Part shown: positions 17,230-26,808 of the stretch, piece by piece
Numbering within the stretch: the first letter of the stretch is position 1
How the letters are laid out: each line of letters starts with the position of its first letter
Assembly: GCA_030681475.1 (NCBI GenBank)
Contig: JAUXWT010000035.1
Coordinates: forward strand, 130,428 to 194,427
Reading direction: 5' to 3'
Origin: Bacteroidales bacterium
GTDB taxonomy: Bacteria; Bacteroidota; Bacteroidia; Bacteroidales; FEN-979
Length of the DNA stretch: 64,000 nucleotides
Translations under genes and position numbers: made by a program
Notes under the pieces: model-generated
Seen by the model: only the letters and a program-made list of their open reading frames with translations
Databases searched by the model: none
Told to the model about the DNA's origin: nothing

Positions 17230-18585
17230 CTATCCCAGGTCAGCAATGATCCCGGTATAATTTTCAGGTGTGATTGCTTTCAGTTCATCTTTCACCTTTT
17301 TTGATACTTTCAATCCATCGATAAATTTAACCAGCTCCGGTTGTGTCATTCCGCCTTTGCCGCGGGTAAGCGTTTTCAACGCTTCATAAGGGTTGGGGTA
17401 ATTTTCGCGGCGGAGGATGGTCTGAATAGCTTCTGACACCACCGCCCAGTTATCGTTGAGATCTTTTTTTATTTTTGATTCGTTGAGGATCAGTTTGTTC
17501 ATGCCTTTCAACAACGATTTGTATGCGATCATCGAATGGGCAAGGGGAACTCCCATGTTGCGGATTACCGTGGAGTCTGTGAGGTCGCGTTGCAATCGTG
17601 ATACAGGCAGTTTTGCCGACAAATGTTCAAAAATCGCGTTGGCCATCCCCAGGTTCCCTTCGGAGTTTTCAAAATCAATGGGATTGACCTTATGAGGCAT
17701 TGTTGATGACCCGGTTTCGGTCGATTTGGTCTTTTGCTTGAAATAATCCATTGAAATGTAGGTCCACATATCTCGGTCAAGGTCAATCAGGATGTTGTTG
17801 ATGCGTTTGAGGTTGTCGAAAAAAGCTGCGAGGTTGTCGTAATGCTCAATCTGCGTGGTGGTTTGGCAGCGTTCCAGGCCAAGGGTCTCGTTCACGAATT
17901 TGTTGGCGAATTTAACCCAGTCAATACCGGGATATGCCACATGGTGTGCGTTGAAATTGCCCGTTGCCCCTCCGAATTTGGCTGAAATTGGAATTGTGTC
18001 CAGTAAAGCAAGTTGCATTCCCAAACGTTCTACGAACACATATATTTCTTTGCCGACCGTGGTGGGTGAAGCAGGTTGACCATGGGTGCGGGCAAGCATC
18101 GGAACATGATTCCACTCTCCCGACCTGGCCAGGAGGTCGGAGTAAATATGGTCATGCAATGGTTCAATGATGTCGTGCCAGGCATCCCTCAACGCCAATG
18201 GAAATGCAGTGTTATTGATGTCCTGGGAGGTTAGCCCGAAATGGACGAACTCCCTGAAAGCGCCAATGCCTAGCATGTCGAACTGTTCTTTCAGGAAATA
18301 CTCCACGGCCTTCACATCATGGTTCGTCTCCTTTTCGATCTCCTTTATCCGGAAGGCGTCTCCCGGATCAAAATTTTCATAAATGTCCCGTAGTTTGGGA
18401 AACTTTTTTTTATCAAACCCGCTGAGCTGAGGCAACGGAAGTTTACAAAGCGCTATGAAATATTCCACTTCAACCAATATGCGGTATCGAATGATGGCAG
18501 CTTCAGAAAAATAGGCCGCCAAAGCCTCCGTGCTTTTCCGGTACCGGCCATCAACCGGAGAAACTGCATTTAAGGAGAGTTCCAT
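17230..18585 (-). CDS. purB: Adenylosuccinate lyase
   Basis: 451-residue enzyme of purine synthesis, acting twice (SAICAR and adenylosuccinate cleavage). Its length is close to the E. coli enzyme. Seen: the opening LNAVSPVDGRYRKSTEAL, RTHGQPASPTTVGKE in the middle, and the fumarase/aspartase signature SSTMPHKVNPIDFENSEGN with the catalytic serine loop. Identification is firm. It stands alone, bracketed by 7-bp repeat arrays on both sides (17154 and 18614). Confidence 0.97.
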   Translation of the reverse strand: MELSLNAVSPVDGRYRKSTEALAAYFSEAAIIRYRILVEVEYFIALCKLPLPQLSGFDKKKFPKLRDIYENFDPGDAFRIKEIEKETNHDVKAVEYFLKEQFDMLGIGAFREFVHFGLTSQDINNTAFPLALRDAWHDIIEPLHDHIYSDLLARSGEWNHVPMLARTHGQPASPTTVGKEIYVFVERLGMQLALLDTIPISAKFGGATGNFNAHHVAYPGIDWVKFANKFVNETLGLERCQTTTQIEHYDNLAAFFDNLKRINNILIDLDRDMWTYISMDYFKQKTKSTETGSSTMPHKVNPIDFENSEGNLGMANAIFEHLSAKLPVSRLQRDLTDSTVIRNMGVPLAHSMIAYKSLLKGMNKLILNESKIKKDLNDNWAVVSEAIQTILRRENYPNPYEALKTLTRGKGGMTQPELVKFIDGLKVSKKVKDELKAITPENYTGIIADLG

Positions 18586-18613
18586 ATGAAAAATAATTTA
18601 AAAATGAGTTACC

Positions 18614-18711
18614 AGTTCGCAGTCTGCAGTCCGCAGTCCGTAGTTCACTTGTCACGCGTCACGCGTCACTTGTCACTTGTCACTTGTCACTTGTCACGCG
18701 TCACGCGTCAC
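18614..18711. repeat. Fourteen 7-bp tandem units upstream of purB
   Basis: Exactly 14 contiguous 7-bp units: five AGTYYGC-type followed by nine of TTGTCAC and GCGTCAC in blocks (TTG, GCG, GCG, four TTG, GCG, GCG). Only the first three bases alternate in the second half, as if two unit types had been amplified in blocks. It lies in the gap between purB and the Omp28-like gene, 29 bp before the purB start codon. Confidence 0.92.
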
Positions 18712-18792
18712 AAAGATATGTATAAATCAGCATCCTCCTGCTTCGTTTTTCATCCATGGATTCTGCTCAAGGGGTTTTTAAGCTAATTACGC

Positions 18793-18823
18793 TTTACTTC
18801 AGGAATTATTTTTCATATATTTG
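18793..18823 (+). promoter_or_regulatory. Bacteroidota-type promoter for the Omp28-like gene
   Basis: TTTA at 18793-18796 and TATATTTG at 18816-18823 are separated by 19 bp, matching the -33/-7 spacing of the Bacteroidota primary sigma factor. The start codon follows 34 bases downstream. Confidence 0.6.
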
Positions 18824-18857
18824 TAATATGATATGTTTCTAACCTAATTCATGCACC

Positions 18858-20960
18858 ATGAAAACGATCATTACCACCATATTGATCTTAGTAGCCGGTA
18901 TCTTTGCGGCTCAATCGCAAACACTGGTTACCACCCAAACGCTGAATAAGAATGTTGTGCTGGAAGACTATACGGGGATCCATTGCCAATATTGTCCGGA
19001 GGGTCATGCCATTGCGGCGGCTATCCTGGCGAATAATCCCGGAAGGGCAGCAACTATTGCCATACACCAGGGCTCCTTTGCCAATCCAAGTCCCGGAGAA
19101 CCAGATTACCGCACGCCTTTCGGCGATCCGCTTGCCGCCCAGACTGGCCTGACCGGTTATCCCTCCGGAACGGTTAACAGGCACGTTTTTACCGGAACAA
19201 CGACGGCTTTGAGCAGGGGTGACTGGACCGCCAGTTCGGAAATTATTCTGCAACAGCCCTCTCCGGTCAATGTAGGGATCGAAACATCTTTTAATGCTGC
19301 GACCCGCGAATTGACCGTTCATGTTGAACTTTATTATACCTCAAACAGCAGCGTATCAACGAATTATATCAATGTCGCCCTGATACAGAACCATGTATTT
19401 GGCCCTCAAACTGGGGGCGGTGCCGGAAATAATTACGAGCACATGGATATGCTCAGGTATCTTATCACCGGGCAATGGGGAGACCCGGTCACAACAACCA
19501 CCATGGGTTCACTGGTTGACAGAACTTACAACTACACGATTCCGGCAGATTATATCAGCGTACCATGTATGGTGGAAAACTGTGAAGTTGTCGTTTTTGT
19601 TTCCGAAGGTCACCAGGAGATACTTTCCGGGGATGTCGTGCCTGCCATTGACGGGACCAACCTCTATGTCGGCGACATCAGCGCCGGCGACAGTGTGATG
19701 AAACTGGGACAACCCTCCATGGTCACTGATTTTGATTTGATGGCGAACAGCAATCTCACCGGAACCGAGCCATTCAAGATAAAGCTGGTTTCTGCGCCCC
19801 CCGCTGACTGGAGTTCTGTTTTCGAAATAGATGGCAGTACCTTCACCGACAGCGCCATGGTCAACCTTGTCAAAGGCACGCCAAAGCCAATAATACTGCA
19901 TGTTACACCCGGAAACACCGCCGGTTTTGAAGACTTTACTTTTGAACTTTCTTCGATCAATAATCCAAACGCGCCAATTAAATATTTTACAGCCCGCGTA
20001 ATCTCCAATGTGCACACGCTTCTTGTAAATGCCGCCGGCGACAACTATGCAACCCAATATCAGAATGTCTATATTGCAGGACTTGAAGCCGCCGGATGCG
20101 ATCGCCTGGCTGTGATGAAATCAAATGTTTTTGTTCAGGCAAAAAATGCGGGAATCCTCACCGGGATATTGAACATTTTTTATAATTGCGCCTGGACATT
20201 CCCGGCATTCACCGACCCCGAAGCCAATGCCGTGAAATTGTTGGTGGATGCCGGTAAACACCTGTTTGTTGCAGGTCAGGATATCGGCTGGGATATCATG
20301 AGCGCCGCCGCCGGAAGCCATGGCACGATTGCGACCAAGGATCTGTACACCAATTACCTGAAAGCCGCGTACCTGGATGATGGCAATACGACGAACAACA
20401 AACTGATCGCGAACGCCGCCGATCCGATCTATGGAACTGTGGCCACATCAAGTATCATCGATGTTTATGGCGGCAACATGTACCCCGATCAGATCAATCC
20501 GGTGCAGAATGCAACGGCCATTTTTTATTATAACACCGCACTGACAAAAATAGGAGCGGTGAAATCCACCAAAGATGAGTCAAAGGTTGTTTACTTTGGG
20601 GTAGGTTTTGAAATGCTCCAAAATGTAACGGTCAGAGACGACATCCTGGGTAAAACTTATAACTGGTTTATGGAAGGGGTCGGGATCAATGAAAAAACTT
20701 TGTCTCACCGCGCACACCTGGGCCAGAATTTCCCAAACCCTGCCAATTCGGAGACTGTCATTCCACTTTACGCTATTGATCAGGATATGGCGCTGGAAAT
20801 TTCCGACATCACCGGACGAACTCTTTCATCACAGCCCGTGCAAGCAGGCGATGAAATGATTCGCATATCAACAGCCTCGCTGAGTAATGGACTATATCTC
20901 TACAAACTTGTCGATGGGGGAAAGATAATCGATACAAGGAAGTTGAATATTCAGCGTTAA
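18858..20960 (+). CDS. Omp28-like secreted protein with T9SS sorting domain
   Basis: 700 residues. A signal peptide (about 1-20, ending AAQSQ) leads into a thioredoxin-like Omp28 domain: VVLEDYTGIHCQYCPEGHAI has a CxxC (CQYC), and YPSGTVNRHVF follows. Residues about 300-620 hold further beta-rich sequence of unclear type. The C-terminal 80 residues (LGQNFPNPANSETVIPLYAI and GRTLSSQPV, ending in NGLYLYKLVDGG) are a type A T9SS signal. The protein is therefore exported to the cell surface or medium by the machinery encoded at 32314-43722. Its role there is unknown. Confidence 0.87.
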   Translation: MKTIITTILILVAGIFAAQSQTLVTTQTLNKNVVLEDYTGIHCQYCPEGHAIAAAILANNPGRAATIAIHQGSFANPSPGEPDYRTPFGDPLAAQTGLTGYPSGTVNRHVFTGTTTALSRGDWTASSEIILQQPSPVNVGIETSFNAATRELTVHVELYYTSNSSVSTNYINVALIQNHVFGPQTGGGAGNNYEHMDMLRYLITGQWGDPVTTTTMGSLVDRTYNYTIPADYISVPCMVENCEVVVFVSEGHQEILSGDVVPAIDGTNLYVGDISAGDSVMKLGQPSMVTDFDLMANSNLTGTEPFKIKLVSAPPADWSSVFEIDGSTFTDSAMVNLVKGTPKPIILHVTPGNTAGFEDFTFELSSINNPNAPIKYFTARVISNVHTLLVNAAGDNYATQYQNVYIAGLEAAGCDRLAVMKSNVFVQAKNAGILTGILNIFYNCAWTFPAFTDPEANAVKLLVDAGKHLFVAGQDIGWDIMSAAAGSHGTIATKDLYTNYLKAAYLDDGNTTNNKLIANAADPIYGTVATSSIIDVYGGNMYPDQINPVQNATAIFYYNTALTKIGAVKSTKDESKVVYFGVGFEMLQNVTVRDDILGKTYNWFMEGVGINEKTLSHRAHLGQNFPNPANSETVIPLYAIDQDMALEISDITGRTLSSQPVQAGDEMIRISTASLSNGLYLYKLVDGGKIIDTRKLNIQR

Positions 20961-20965
20961 CCCAG

Positions 20966-22411
20966 TCACTTCTCCACATTCTTCTCCAGCCATTTACCAA
21001 TTAGGTCAAGTGCAATGGGGGAGATGGTCTCTTCTATTTTGGCATATTCTGTGGGACTGCCGGTGGTTGCTGTCTGGAACAGATGGTTCAGCCCTGGAAG
21101 TTCTTCAACCACATAATTTGAATTTCCGCCGAAGATCAGCGCTTTTTCAATGGCCTGCAGGTTTTCTTTTGACGGTACCTGGAGGTCAAGGCTCCCGTTG
21201 ATGGCCAGTAACGGGCAGGAAACTTCTGACAGATATTTTTCGGGATTGAGTGTGAGAAAAGACCGGAACCAAGGTGAGGTAAGGGATTCAATCTGAGCAT
21301 TGATCACGGTTTCAGACACCGGATGATAACTGGTGTCTTTTGCATTTTTCTTATTAAAATCAGCCATCAGGTTTCTGATTTTCTGTCCGGCTTTTGCATT
21401 GTCCTGGTTCTTTTTCAGCGCCGAATATATATCCCTGCTGAGTTTTTCGTTGGATTTTATGGTTGCTTCATTCACACCTACAGCCCTGGAAATGAGGGCA
21501 GACTGCAGCAACAGGATCTGCTCGCCCGGAAGGCCGGTCCCGGCCATCAGCACGGTAAAGGCAATATCTTTCCGATGGGAGGCAACAACAGAGGAAATTA
21601 GTCCCCCTTCGCTGTGACCGATCAGACCAATTTTTGATGTGTCAATTTCAGAATGTTTTTTTAAGAAGTCGAGCGCCGATTCTGCATCTTTGGCAAAATC
21701 GAGTGAAGTAGCCGTTTTAAAATCACCTTTCGACTGTGCCACACCCCGGTCATCATAGCGCAGTACTGCAAATCCCTGGCGGGTAAGATAATCGGCAAGG
21801 ACCAGGAAAGGTTTATGCCCCAATAATTCTTCATCACGGTTTTGCGGACCCGACCCGGTGATCAGTATGGCAGCCGGGTAACAGCCGACCGCTTCCGGAA
21901 GGGTAAGGGTACCGGCCAATTCAAATCCGCCTTCAACATTGGTAAAGACCACTTCTTCGCTTCGGTAGGGGAAAGGCGGCTTAGGCTCCTGGGGACGGTT
22001 TATCGTGAATTGCTTTCCCTGCCGTTCCATCACAAGCGGAAAGGCCATTCCACCCTGTTTCCATGATCCTGCAATTGAATTGGCATCCTTGTTGATTTTG
22101 CCTCCAAATTCCCCGCCAATAGCTTTTAAGGAAACAACCAGTGAATCCTCTGTCAGCGTTACTTTGTCGGTAGGCAGATCCAGGATTCCCTGATCCGGGC
22201 TGTCGAAAGTGACGATCAAACTGTCGGCCCCATTGAATGATATGTTCATATCCAAACGGAGTTGGGTACTTTGAATCTTAAGCTTGCCAGACCAGCTTCC
22301 TGCCAGGTCTTTCATGGTCAGCTGTCCATCCTGGGCTTGATTTGCCATCGGGATCAGCAGGGCGGCTACGAAAATTGATCTTATCCGGTTGGGTAATCTG
22401 AGTTTTGTCAT
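20966..22411 (-). CDS. Secreted alpha/beta hydrolase (S9/S33-like)
   Basis: 481 residues from the ATG at 22411, which starts a signal peptide (MTKLRLPNRIRSIFVAALLI, then PMANQAQ). The frame stays open further upstream, but only through an 8-bp repeat array, so that extension is rejected. An N-terminal beta-rich domain (about 25-135) precedes the hydrolase fold: ILITGSGPQNRDEEL, YDDRGVAQSKGDF, and the nucleophile elbow GHSEGG. The aspartate and histidine of the triad lie near INGSLDLQVP and LPGLNHLFQ. It is probably a periplasmic or outer-membrane esterase or peptidase; the substrate is unknown. Only 5 bp separate its stop from the convergent Omp28-like gene. Confidence 0.88.
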   Translation of the reverse strand: MTKLRLPNRIRSIFVAALLIPMANQAQDGQLTMKDLAGSWSGKLKIQSTQLRLDMNISFNGADSLIVTFDSPDQGILDLPTDKVTLTEDSLVVSLKAIGGEFGGKINKDANSIAGSWKQGGMAFPLVMERQGKQFTINRPQEPKPPFPYRSEEVVFTNVEGGFELAGTLTLPEAVGCYPAAILITGSGPQNRDEELLGHKPFLVLADYLTRQGFAVLRYDDRGVAQSKGDFKTATSLDFAKDAESALDFLKKHSEIDTSKIGLIGHSEGGLISSVVASHRKDIAFTVLMAGTGLPGEQILLLQSALISRAVGVNEATIKSNEKLSRDIYSALKKNQDNAKAGQKIRNLMADFNKKNAKDTSYHPVSETVINAQIESLTSPWFRSFLTLNPEKYLSEVSCPLLAINGSLDLQVPSKENLQAIEKALIFGGNSNYVVEELPGLNHLFQTATTGSPTEYAKIEETISPIALDLIGKWLEKNVEK

Positions 22412-22428
22412 GGTGGTTTGTATTAAGT

Positions 22429-22548
22429 AACAGGGTAACTGGGTGACAGGGTAACAGGGTGACAGGGTAACTGGGTGACAGGGTGACAGGGTGACAGGGT
22501 GACAGGGTGACAGGGTGACATGGTGACAGGGTAACAGGGTGACAAAGT
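22429..22548. repeat. Fifteen 8-bp tandem units (GACAGGGT type)
   Basis: Fifteen contiguous 8-bp units, mostly GACAGGGT, with AACAGGGT, AACTGGGT, GACATGGT and GACAAAGT variants. This is the longest array in the window. It occupies the upstream side of the secreted hydrolase gene (17 bases before its start codon) in the divergent gap to the PLP enzyme at 22694. Confidence 0.93.
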
Positions 22549-22638
22549 AACGAAGAAATTTCAATACTTCCATATTCAATTCAGGGCAATATGTTTCAGA
22601 TAAACTTATCCTTTGTGAAAAGTTTAACGTTTTTTTTC

Positions 22639-22646
22639 TACTTTTG
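22639..22646 (+). promoter_or_regulatory. Candidate -7 element for the Cys/Met-threonine cluster
   Basis: TACTTTTG fits TAnnTTTG. A TTTG lies 23 bp upstream (22612-22615), slightly further than the usual 19-21 bp, so the promoter is plausible but not ideal. The start codon is 47 bases downstream. Confidence 0.42.
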
Positions 22647-22693
22647 ATACCGTAAACTCTTCTTCCTTCTCAGAAATTCTAAATACACTATAT

Positions 22694-24166
22694 ATGGACC
22701 CAAACGGAATGAACCACTACCTTGAAGCTGCCAACCGTGCCTTTCAATGGCACCGGGAGTACAAAACCAAAATGAAAGAATGTCGTTTCGATACTATTGC
22801 GACCCATGGCATCTATTCCATGCAGGAGGCGCTTGACTTCAATCAGGGGTCAATTATCGAGCCGGCGTACTTGTCGTCGTCTCAGACCTACCGTGACTCG
22901 GATGAAATGGAAGCGGCCCTCGGATACCAGATTCCGACCTGGTGCTACTCCCGCATTGCTAACCCGACGATGTATTACCTTGAAGGTGTGCTTGCGTTGC
23001 TCGACGGGTATGGCTCCGATGTCGAAACCTCCTGCATTGCCACTGCATCGGGGATGGCAGCCATCCAGAGTGCGGTGGATCCTTTTCTGGTAACCGACCC
23101 CAAAAATCCTCACGCTCCAATGAATTTTGTTGCGACAGCACAGGTTTATGGAGGAACCTATCAGCAATTTTCGATGAGGAAAGACCTGGAGCGAAGTGTT
23201 GAATGGCGCAAGGTTGTTCATTCGACCGACCTGTCGGAATGGGAATCGCTGATCGATGAAAATACGCGATTCCTTTATGGCGAAATGCCCAGCAATCCGG
23301 GTTTGGCTTTTTTTGATCTTGCCAGGGTGGCCGAACTTGCCCATAAATACGGGATACCGCTGATCATTGATTCAACCGTTGCGACTCCGGCCCTGTTGCG
23401 TCCCATTGAGCATGGCGCCGACATCGTTGTTCAGTCGGTTACAAAGTCGCTGGCTACCAGTGGGTTTGGAATTTCAGGGGCGATCATTTCGAGGAAAAAC
23501 CTGGTGTCAAAAATCAACAACCCGGAGATGAAGGCCGATTTCGCCACCTATCTGAAACTGCTCCCCAACCGTGACAACGGACCAAATATCTCGCCGCTTA
23601 ATGCCGTACTGGCCATTAATGATATTCGTACGATCCGGATGAGGATGGACCAAATGAGCAGAAGTACCATGAAGGTGGCCGAATACCTTTCCAGTCATAA
23701 GCATGTCGAAAAAGTTGAATATCTTGGGCTTAAGGATCATCCTTTGCATGAACTTGCATCGAAATATATGTATCTGGTTGATGCTGAGTATGATAAACAG
23801 TATGGTAAGCCTGTTAACCGTTATGGCCACCTGATGTCATTCCTCGTAAAAGGCGACGCAAAACAAACACGCGATGTGTTTGATGCCTTCACCCGGATCT
23901 GGCGTGCTACCGACCTGGGCCGGATCAAGTCTGTTGCAACCATCCCGGCAATATCGACACATTCGCAGCAAGGACCTGAGGGGAGAAGACTTGCCGGAAT
24001 ACCCTCAAACCTGATCCGGCTTTGCGTCGGGGTCGAACATCCTGATGATATCATCAACGACATCGACCAGGCTATAGGTGTGCTGGATGGTAAAAAAGTG
24101 AAGGTCACCGCGCCCGAATACTCTGCAGGGGGGGCCTCGTCAGCCAGATTAAGAAATATTTATTAA
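22694..24166 (+). CDS. PLP-dependent Cys/Met metabolism enzyme (gamma-synthase/lyase family)
   Basis: 490 residues, longer than the roughly 400 usual for the family because of an N-terminal extension of about 40 residues and a longer middle. Seen: SCIATASGMAAIQSAV, EMPSNPGLAFFDL, and the PLP-lysine motif VQSVTKSLATSGFGISGA. It is one of two tandem paralogues. Given thrC and thrH downstream, a role in homoserine-derived sulphur amino acid metabolism (cystathionine synthase or lyase, or a sulphydrylase) is likely. The exact reaction cannot be read from sequence. Confidence 0.87.
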   Translation: MDPNGMNHYLEAANRAFQWHREYKTKMKECRFDTIATHGIYSMQEALDFNQGSIIEPAYLSSSQTYRDSDEMEAALGYQIPTWCYSRIANPTMYYLEGVLALLDGYGSDVETSCIATASGMAAIQSAVDPFLVTDPKNPHAPMNFVATAQVYGGTYQQFSMRKDLERSVEWRKVVHSTDLSEWESLIDENTRFLYGEMPSNPGLAFFDLARVAELAHKYGIPLIIDSTVATPALLRPIEHGADIVVQSVTKSLATSGFGISGAIISRKNLVSKINNPEMKADFATYLKLLPNRDNGPNISPLNAVLAINDIRTIRMRMDQMSRSTMKVAEYLSSHKHVEKVEYLGLKDHPLHELASKYMYLVDAEYDKQYGKPVNRYGHLMSFLVKGDAKQTRDVFDAFTRIWRATDLGRIKSVATIPAISTHSQQGPEGRRLAGIPSNLIRLCVGVEHPDDIINDIDQAIGVLDGKKVKVTAPEYSAGGASSARLRNIY

Positions 24167-24187
24167 CCATTCAAAAAGGAGACTATT

Positions 24188-25423
24188 ATGCCAAACCGTG
24201 GATTTAATACCAAAGCCATTCATGCCGGAAAATCAGATTTTCACCCTGATTCCATGTCGGTACCCATTTATCAGTCGGTTGCCTATCCATACCTGGATGC
24301 CCAGGAAGCCGCCGCCATTTTCACCGGAGAAAAACCCGGTTTTACCTACGGCCGCTGGGATAACCCGACGGTACAAGTGTTTGAAAACCGAATGGCGGCG
24401 CTCGAGAGCACTGAAGGAGCGATTGCTGCAGCTTCCGGCATGTCGGCCATTTTTTTACTGGCCCACCATTTACTCAACCCCGGAGACAATGTTGTCTCCT
24501 CAAACAGGGTGTACGGCGGCACTTTCGGTTTGTTCAATGTTGGACTTCCCAAGATGGGGGCAGAAGTTAATTGGGTAACGAATCCGGAATCCATTGATGC
24601 CTGGGCTGCCGCCATCACACCAAAAACGAAGTTCCTTTTTGTGGAGAGTCCAAGTAATCCATCTCTTTTTATTGCCGATATCCCTGCCCTGGCGGTACTT
24701 GCAAAATCAAAAAACCTGCCTCTGGTCGTTGACAATACGATCACGACACCTGCCTTACAGCAGCCAATACTGCTTGGCGCCGATGTAGTGGTGCATTCTA
24801 CCACCAAATATATCTGCGGGAATGCCACCAGCCTGGGTGGGATCATTTGCGGGTCAAAATCGCTCGTTGAAGGTATCCGTCAGAGCGGAATCAGATACCT
24901 CGGGCCTGCCATGGCGCCGTTCAATGCCTGGCTGAACCTGAATGGTCTTGAAACCCTTTCGTTGCGTATGGACAGGCATTGTCACAATGCAATGGCGGTT
25001 GCGACCTATCTTGAATCTCATCCAAAGGTGAGTCAGGTGAATTATCCCGGACTAGAATCCAATCCATACCATAAGATGATCAAGTCACAAATGAAAGGAT
25101 GCAGTTCGCTCATGTCGTTTGAACTGGATGGAAATTATGAGCAGGCAACCCGGTTTATTGATGCCTTGCGGGTTTTGACGCACGCAACCCATCTGGGAAC
25201 CTGCAGGTCAATTGTCACGCACCCTGCCTCGACGACCCATTCGGCGATGGGTGAAGTGGAAATGCGCAAGGCCGGGATCTCTCCATCCATGATCCGCTTC
25301 TCCATCGGAATTGAGGATGAAAAAGATCTTATCGATGACCTTGCACAGGCTTTTGAAAAAACAGACAGTGAACCGATCATTAAAGATGATTATAAATCCG
25401 GTAAATATCCGCAGGCCTATTAG
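24188..25423 (+). CDS. PLP-dependent Cys/Met metabolism enzyme
   Basis: 411 residues, a standard-length member of the cystathionine gamma-synthase/methionine gamma-lyase family. Seen: GFNTKAIHAGKSDFHPDSMS at the start, YGRWDNPTVQVFENRMAALE, VESPSNPSLFIADI, and the PLP-lysine motif VVHSTTKYICGNATSLGGII. An AAGGAG ribosome-binding site at 24176-24181 precedes the start, unusual for this phylum. It is followed after one base by thrC, so the genes are co-transcribed. Candidate activities are methionine gamma-lyase, cystathionine gamma-lyase or O-acetylhomoserine sulphydrylase. Confidence 0.88.
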   Translation: MPNRGFNTKAIHAGKSDFHPDSMSVPIYQSVAYPYLDAQEAAAIFTGEKPGFTYGRWDNPTVQVFENRMAALESTEGAIAAASGMSAIFLLAHHLLNPGDNVVSSNRVYGGTFGLFNVGLPKMGAEVNWVTNPESIDAWAAAITPKTKFLFVESPSNPSLFIADIPALAVLAKSKNLPLVVDNTITTPALQQPILLGADVVVHSTTKYICGNATSLGGIICGSKSLVEGIRQSGIRYLGPAMAPFNAWLNLNGLETLSLRMDRHCHNAMAVATYLESHPKVSQVNYPGLESNPYHKMIKSQMKGCSSLMSFELDGNYEQATRFIDALRVLTHATHLGTCRSIVTHPASTTHSAMGEVEMRKAGISPSMIRFSIGIEDEKDLIDDLAQAFEKTDSEPIIKDDYKSGKYPQAY

Positions 25424-25424
25424 C

Positions 25425-26795
25425 ATGAAAGAAAAACTGCTTTATTACTCTACAAACCTGAAAGCGGAAAAAGTCTCATTCAGTCAGGCTTTGCTTCAGG
25501 GCCAGGCTCCTGATCGCGGGCTTTACTTACCGGAATCAATCCCGCAAATACCGCTTGATGTTATCTTCGGTTATTCGCAACTACCTTATTATCAGATTGC
25601 TTACGATGTAATGCGCAGGTTTTTGACCGGGGAAATTGAAGATGGAGAACTTGCTGCGCTTGTCGAAGATGCCTATGATTATCCTGTCCCGCTTGAAAAA
25701 GTATGTGACCGGAAATTTATTATGCGTCTCGACCAGGGGCCGACTGCCTCTTTCAAGGACTTTGCCGCACGTATGATGGGGCGGTTGATGCAATATTACC
25801 TGAAACTGAACGGTCAAAAACTGCTGATACTTACGGCAACTTCAGGAGATACCGGGAGCGCCGTTGCAAACGCATTTTATGGGCTGGATAATATCCAGGT
25901 GGTGGTTCTCTTTCCGGGGACGGAGGTCACAGACCGGCAACGCAAGCAGATGACCACACTGGGGAACAACGTTCATGTGCTCGCATTGGATGCCAAATTC
26001 GATGATTGCCAGGCGCTGGTGAAACAGGCTTTTTCCGATCCGGATCTTGAACATTTAAGCCTCTCCTCGGCCAACTCCATCAACATCGGACGGTTGATCC
26101 CGCAAATCGTTTACTATTTCTACGCCTTCTCACGGCTGAGGTTGGAAAACCATCCTGAAGAGGTTATTTTTTCAGTCCCGTCCGGAAATTTTGGCGATAT
26201 GATGGGCGGGATCCTGGCCATGAAAATGGGACTTCCGGTAAAAAAGTTCATTATAGCCACCAACGAAAATGATGAGTTCCCAAAGTATCTGGCATCTGGT
26301 CATTACGATAAAATAGAGCCATCGAAAAATTGCATCTCCAGTGCGATGAATGTCGGGCACCCAAGCAACCTGGCCAGGCTGGTAGCGCTGTATGGCGGGC
26401 AGATGGATGAAAAAGGCATCATTCATCAGGCGGCAGATATGGATATGATGAGAAAAGAGATCTTTTCCGTCAGTGTTACCGACCAGCAAACCAGGGAGAC
26501 CATCCGGAAGACATACCAGGATCATCATATACTCCTCGAACCTCACGGCGCTGTTGGATGGGCAGGTTTGCTGGCATATTTTAAAGAATATCCTCATGAA
26601 GCCGATCAGGCTCAACTGTGTGTATCCCTGGAAACCGCGCATCCGGCGAAATTTCCGGAAGAGATTCAGCGGCTTATCGGGTTAAACCCGCCATTGCCAA
26701 AGAGCCTCGAAGGACTTGACGGCAAGGCTGAATTCGTTAAGAATTTGCCGGTGGATTACCTTGATTTTAAGAAATTCCTTTTAGATACTTTTTAA
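25425..26795 (+). CDS. thrC: Threonine synthase
   Basis: 456-residue PLP enzyme converting O-phosphohomoserine to threonine. The ATG at 25425, one base after the preceding stop, gives the expected start KEKLLYYSTNLKAEKVSFSQAL. A longer frame upstream only reads through the previous gene. Seen: DRGLYLPESIPQIPL, TASFKDFAARMMGR (with the PLP lysine), LTATSGDTGSAVANAF and SANSINIGRLIPQ. Identification is firm. The neighbouring thrH supplies its substrate. Confidence 0.96.
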   Translation: MKEKLLYYSTNLKAEKVSFSQALLQGQAPDRGLYLPESIPQIPLDVIFGYSQLPYYQIAYDVMRRFLTGEIEDGELAALVEDAYDYPVPLEKVCDRKFIMRLDQGPTASFKDFAARMMGRLMQYYLKLNGQKLLILTATSGDTGSAVANAFYGLDNIQVVVLFPGTEVTDRQRKQMTTLGNNVHVLALDAKFDDCQALVKQAFSDPDLEHLSLSSANSINIGRLIPQIVYYFYAFSRLRLENHPEEVIFSVPSGNFGDMMGGILAMKMGLPVKKFIIATNENDEFPKYLASGHYDKIEPSKNCISSAMNVGHPSNLARLVALYGGQMDEKGIIHQAADMDMMRKEIFSVSVTDQQTRETIRKTYQDHHILLEPHGAVGWAGLLAYFKEYPHEADQAQLCVSLETAHPAKFPEEIQRLIGLNPPLPKSLEGLDGKAEFVKNLPVDYLDFKKFLLDTF

Positions 26796-26808
26796 TTCAA
26801 ATAGAAAA

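Noticed and set aside
18614-18711. CRISPR-like array
   Set aside because: Units are 7 bp and contiguous with no spacers; no cas genes are seen.
19509-20057. Long antisense frame inside the Omp28-like gene
   Set aside because: The plus-strand gene has domains and a sorting signal; the antisense frame has none.
22412-22579. N-terminal extension of the secreted hydrolase through the 8-bp array
   Set aside because: The extension is repetitive sequence, and the ATG at 22411 opens a normal signal peptide.
22850-23344. Antisense frame inside the first PLP enzyme gene
   Set aside because: It is a shadow of a gene with clear catalytic motifs.
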